A DNA stretch of 5,987 bases from Lachnospiraceae bacterium. GTDB lineage: Bacteria; Bacillota_A; Clostridia; Lachnospirales; Lachnospiraceae. The position numbers were made by a program, and so were the translations under genes. Below the pieces are notes generated by a model. That model was not told the DNA's origin, did no database searches, and saw only the letters and a list, made by a program, of their open reading frames with translations. Positions 4,284 through 5,987 of this stretch are shown here, one piece after another. Position 1 is the stretch's first letter; every line of letters begins with the position of its first letter. The stretch is taken from the NCBI GenBank assembly GCA_017553665.1, contig JAFZKM010000310.1, positions 1-5,987 on the forward strand. The letters run 5' to 3'.

Positions 4284-5987
4284 ATGGCGGAAAAACTGAA
4301 AATACTCATCGCGGACGATTCTCAGACCAGTCTGATGATCCTCAGCGAGGAGTTCAAGCCCTACTATGAGGTCATTACGGCCGGCGACGGCGAAGAATGC
4401 CTCAAGACGCTGAAGCATTATACGGACATTGAACTTGTCATCCTCGACCTTCTTATGCCGGAGATGACAGGCTTTAACGTGCTGGAAAAGATGTCGGCGG
4501 ATGACAGGCTTTCCGCCATTCCCGTCATTGCCATCTCCGCGTCGGACAATACCGACGATCTGATCGATGCCCTCGATCTCGGCGCTTACGACGTTATGCC
4601 GAAGCCCATCAATCTGCCTCTTTTGAGACATAAGGTCCAGAATCTCCTTACACGCAGGATAGAGACGAAGGAAGATCAGGTTTCCTCACCGCACAGCAGA
4701 TTCATCGCGAACATTGAGGTTGATGAAAAGACCGGCATCTATAATCGCAGGACCTTCTGCAGGAAGACCCGTGAGCTGCTCAACGCGAATCCCACGAAAC
4801 GCTATATCATCATCCGTTACGATATCGACGGCTTTAAGGTGCTGAACGACGTATACGGAGTGGATGACTGCGACCGCATCCTGAAGTCCATCGGCGACAC
4901 GTTTAAGAAAAAGGCCGAGAATTTCTCGGAGTGCGTTTACGGAAGATGGGAGTCCGATCATTTCGTCATCTGCATGCGCCTGGATGATTTCCACCGCCTG
5001 CATGTCGCGGACCATTACATGGATCCGCCTTCGATCATTCCGAATCTTCAGATCACTCTCAGGATGGGCGTATATGTAATAGACGATCCCTCGATAGAAG
5101 TGGCCCTGATGTGCGACCGCGCTTTTCTCGCGCTCAAGACCATCAAGGATAATTATACAAGGACCATCGCGTTTTACGACGATACGATGCGTCTGTCGCT
5201 GATCGAGAAGCAGCAGTTGGTCAATGAGATGAATCAGGCTCTGGACGGCGCGCAGTTCACGATCTATCTCCAGCCCCAGTACAATTACCTGACCGGCGCC
5301 CTGCACGGCGCGGAGGCTCTGGTGCGCTGGATCCACCCCGAGAAGGGCATCATCCCGCCCGGAAAGTTCATACCGCTGTTCGAGCAGAACGGCTTCATTA
5401 CCCATCTGGATAAGTTCGTATGGGAAGAGGCCTGCCGTTACCAGCGCAAGTGGCTGAACATGGGCATCGGCATCTGCCCGATCTCGGTAAATGTTTCCAG
5501 GACCGATATCTGCTCCATGAATGTCGCGGAGCATTTCACATATCTGGTAGACAAGTACAGCCTGCCCACATCGGCCATTCATATTGAGATCACCGAATCG
5601 ACCTATGTGGACAATCCTTCGCTGCTCATCAGCTCCGTCCGCCATCTGCGCGACGCGGGCTTCTGCGTGGAGATGGATGATTTCGGAAGCGGCTATTCGT
5701 CGCTGAACACTCTGAAGGACGTTCCGGTAGACCTGCTCAAACTCGACATGAAATTTATCGAGTCGGAGGGCAGGGAAGGCCGCGGAGGCCCCATCCTGAG
5801 CTCCGTTGTCCGCATGTCGAAGTGGCTGAAGCTCCCGATCATTGCCGAGGGCGTTGAGACACAAGCCCAGGCCGAGTATTTAAAGAGCATCGGCTGTATT
5901 TACATGCAGGGTTATTATTTCGCGAGACCCATGCCCGCCGGCGATTACGAGAATATCCTCTCGGGCGCGGAGCGTGAGCTGAAGATC
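4284..5987 (+). CDS. Response regulator: receiver, degenerate GGDEF, EAL c-di-GMP phosphodiesterase (3' end outside window)
   Basis: The frame is open for 568 codons to the window edge without a stop. Residues 4-125 are a CheY-like receiver with acidic pair D11/D12, phospho-acceptor D55 (LVILDLLMP), S85 and K107 (MPKP). Residues 143-300 are a GGDEF-type domain with GIYNRRTF (151-158) and YDIDGFKVLND (179-189), but the signature reads E223-S-D-H-F227, GHxxGD is replaced by GVDDCD, and the RxxD inhibitory site is absent, so cyclase activity is unlikely. Residues 308-560 are an EAL domain with its binding and catalytic residues intact: Q330, E344 (AEALVRW), N403, E435, D465/D466 (DDFGSGYSS), K486, E522 (AEGVET), Q542. 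Prediction: a cytosolic phosphodiesterase converting c-di-GMP to pGpG, switched by phosphorylation from an unseen histidine kinase. ATG 4284 has AAGGGGA 6 nt upstream. By family length the EAL domain is essentially complete; only a tail may be missing. Confidence 0.93.
   Translation, partial: MAEKLKILIADDSQTSLMILSEEFKPYYEVITAGDGEECLKTLKHYTDIELVILDLLMPEMTGFNVLEKMSADDRLSAIPVIAISASDNTDDLIDALDLGAYDVMPKPINLPLLRHKVQNLLTRRIETKEDQVSSPHSRFIANIEVDEKTGIYNRRTFCRKTRELLNANPTKRYIIIRYDIDGFKVLNDVYGVDDCDRILKSIGDTFKKKAENFSECVYGRWESDHFVICMRLDDFHRLHVADHYMDPPSIIPNLQITLRMGVYVIDDPSIEVALMCDRAFLALKTIKDNYTRTIAFYDDTMRLSLIEKQQLVNEMNQALDGAQFTIYLQPQYNYLTGALHGAEALVRWIHPEKGIIPPGKFIPLFEQNGFITHLDKFVWEEACRYQRKWLNMGIGICPISVNVSRTDICSMNVAEHFTYLVDKYSLPTSAIHIEITESTYVDNPSLLISSVRHLRDAGFCVEMDDFGSGYSSLNTLKDVPVDLLKLDMKFIESEGREGRGGPILSSVVRMSKWLKLPIIAEGVETQAQAEYLKSIGCIYMQGYYFARPMPAGDYENILSGAERELKI

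Noticed and set aside
4269..4631. 120-codon minus-strand frame at the start of the response-regulator gene
   Set aside because: It is antisense to the receiver domain, whose phospho-acceptor and lysine motifs are plain on the plus strand.
4686..5864. 392-codon minus-strand open frame
   Set aside because: It lies fully antisense to the receiver-GGDEF-EAL gene, whose protein has clear motifs throughout. The frame is kept open by codon bias on the opposite strand and its translation shows no recognisable domain.

Overview
The window looks like ordinary chromosomal DNA from a low-oxygen Gram-positive bacterium, most likely a Clostridia or Lachnospiraceae-type Firmicute of moderate GC content. 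That placement is inferred from four things: the DUF1667 and PflX-like radical SAM proteins, the strong AAGGAG-like ribosome binding sites, the EamA transporter family member, and the receiver-GGDEF-EAL architecture. No insertion sequence, phage gene, CRISPR array, tRNA or rRNA was seen.

Positions 1-2224 carry three plus-strand genes that probably share a transcript. The first is the C-terminal part of a DUF1667 protein, cut by the window edge, whose family usually sits next to FAD-dependent glycerol-3-phosphate-dehydrogenase-like oxidoreductases. The second is a complete PflX-like radical SAM Fe-S protein. The third, 14 nt further on, is a predicted PIN/NYN-like nuclease with a long Ala/Pro/Glu linker, two arginine-rich basic patches and a small helical C-terminal domain. 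A perfect 10-bp hairpin with a GAAA loop and a short T-rich tail lies 80 nt beyond the nuclease stop, inside the convergent gene. It is the best candidate terminator for this operon.

Positions 2230-3984 carry two minus-strand genes read as one unit: a ten-helix EamA/DMT-family transporter, then 21 nt later an AraC-family regulator with an N-terminal cupin domain. The regulator ends only 5 nt from the nuclease gene, so the two operons converge almost end to end.

Positions 3985-4283 are an AT-rich divergent intergenic region. It holds a good candidate promoter for the transporter-regulator pair, an operator-like set of overlapping inverted repeats, a perfect TATAAT box facing right, and a GNRA-capped hairpin directly before the ribosome binding site of the last gene. 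From 4284 to the right edge runs an open gene, with no stop inside the window, for a response regulator with a receiver domain, a degenerate GGDEF domain and an EAL domain with every catalytic residue in place. It is predicted to be a phosphorylation-controlled c-di-GMP phosphodiesterase.

I found no clear new multi-gene system. The points most worth a second look are the nuclease with its unassigned C-terminal domain beside an orphan radical SAM enzyme, the terminator-like hairpin embedded in a conserved coding segment on the other strand, the symmetric operator-like site, and the loss of the GGDEF active site in the phosphodiesterase.
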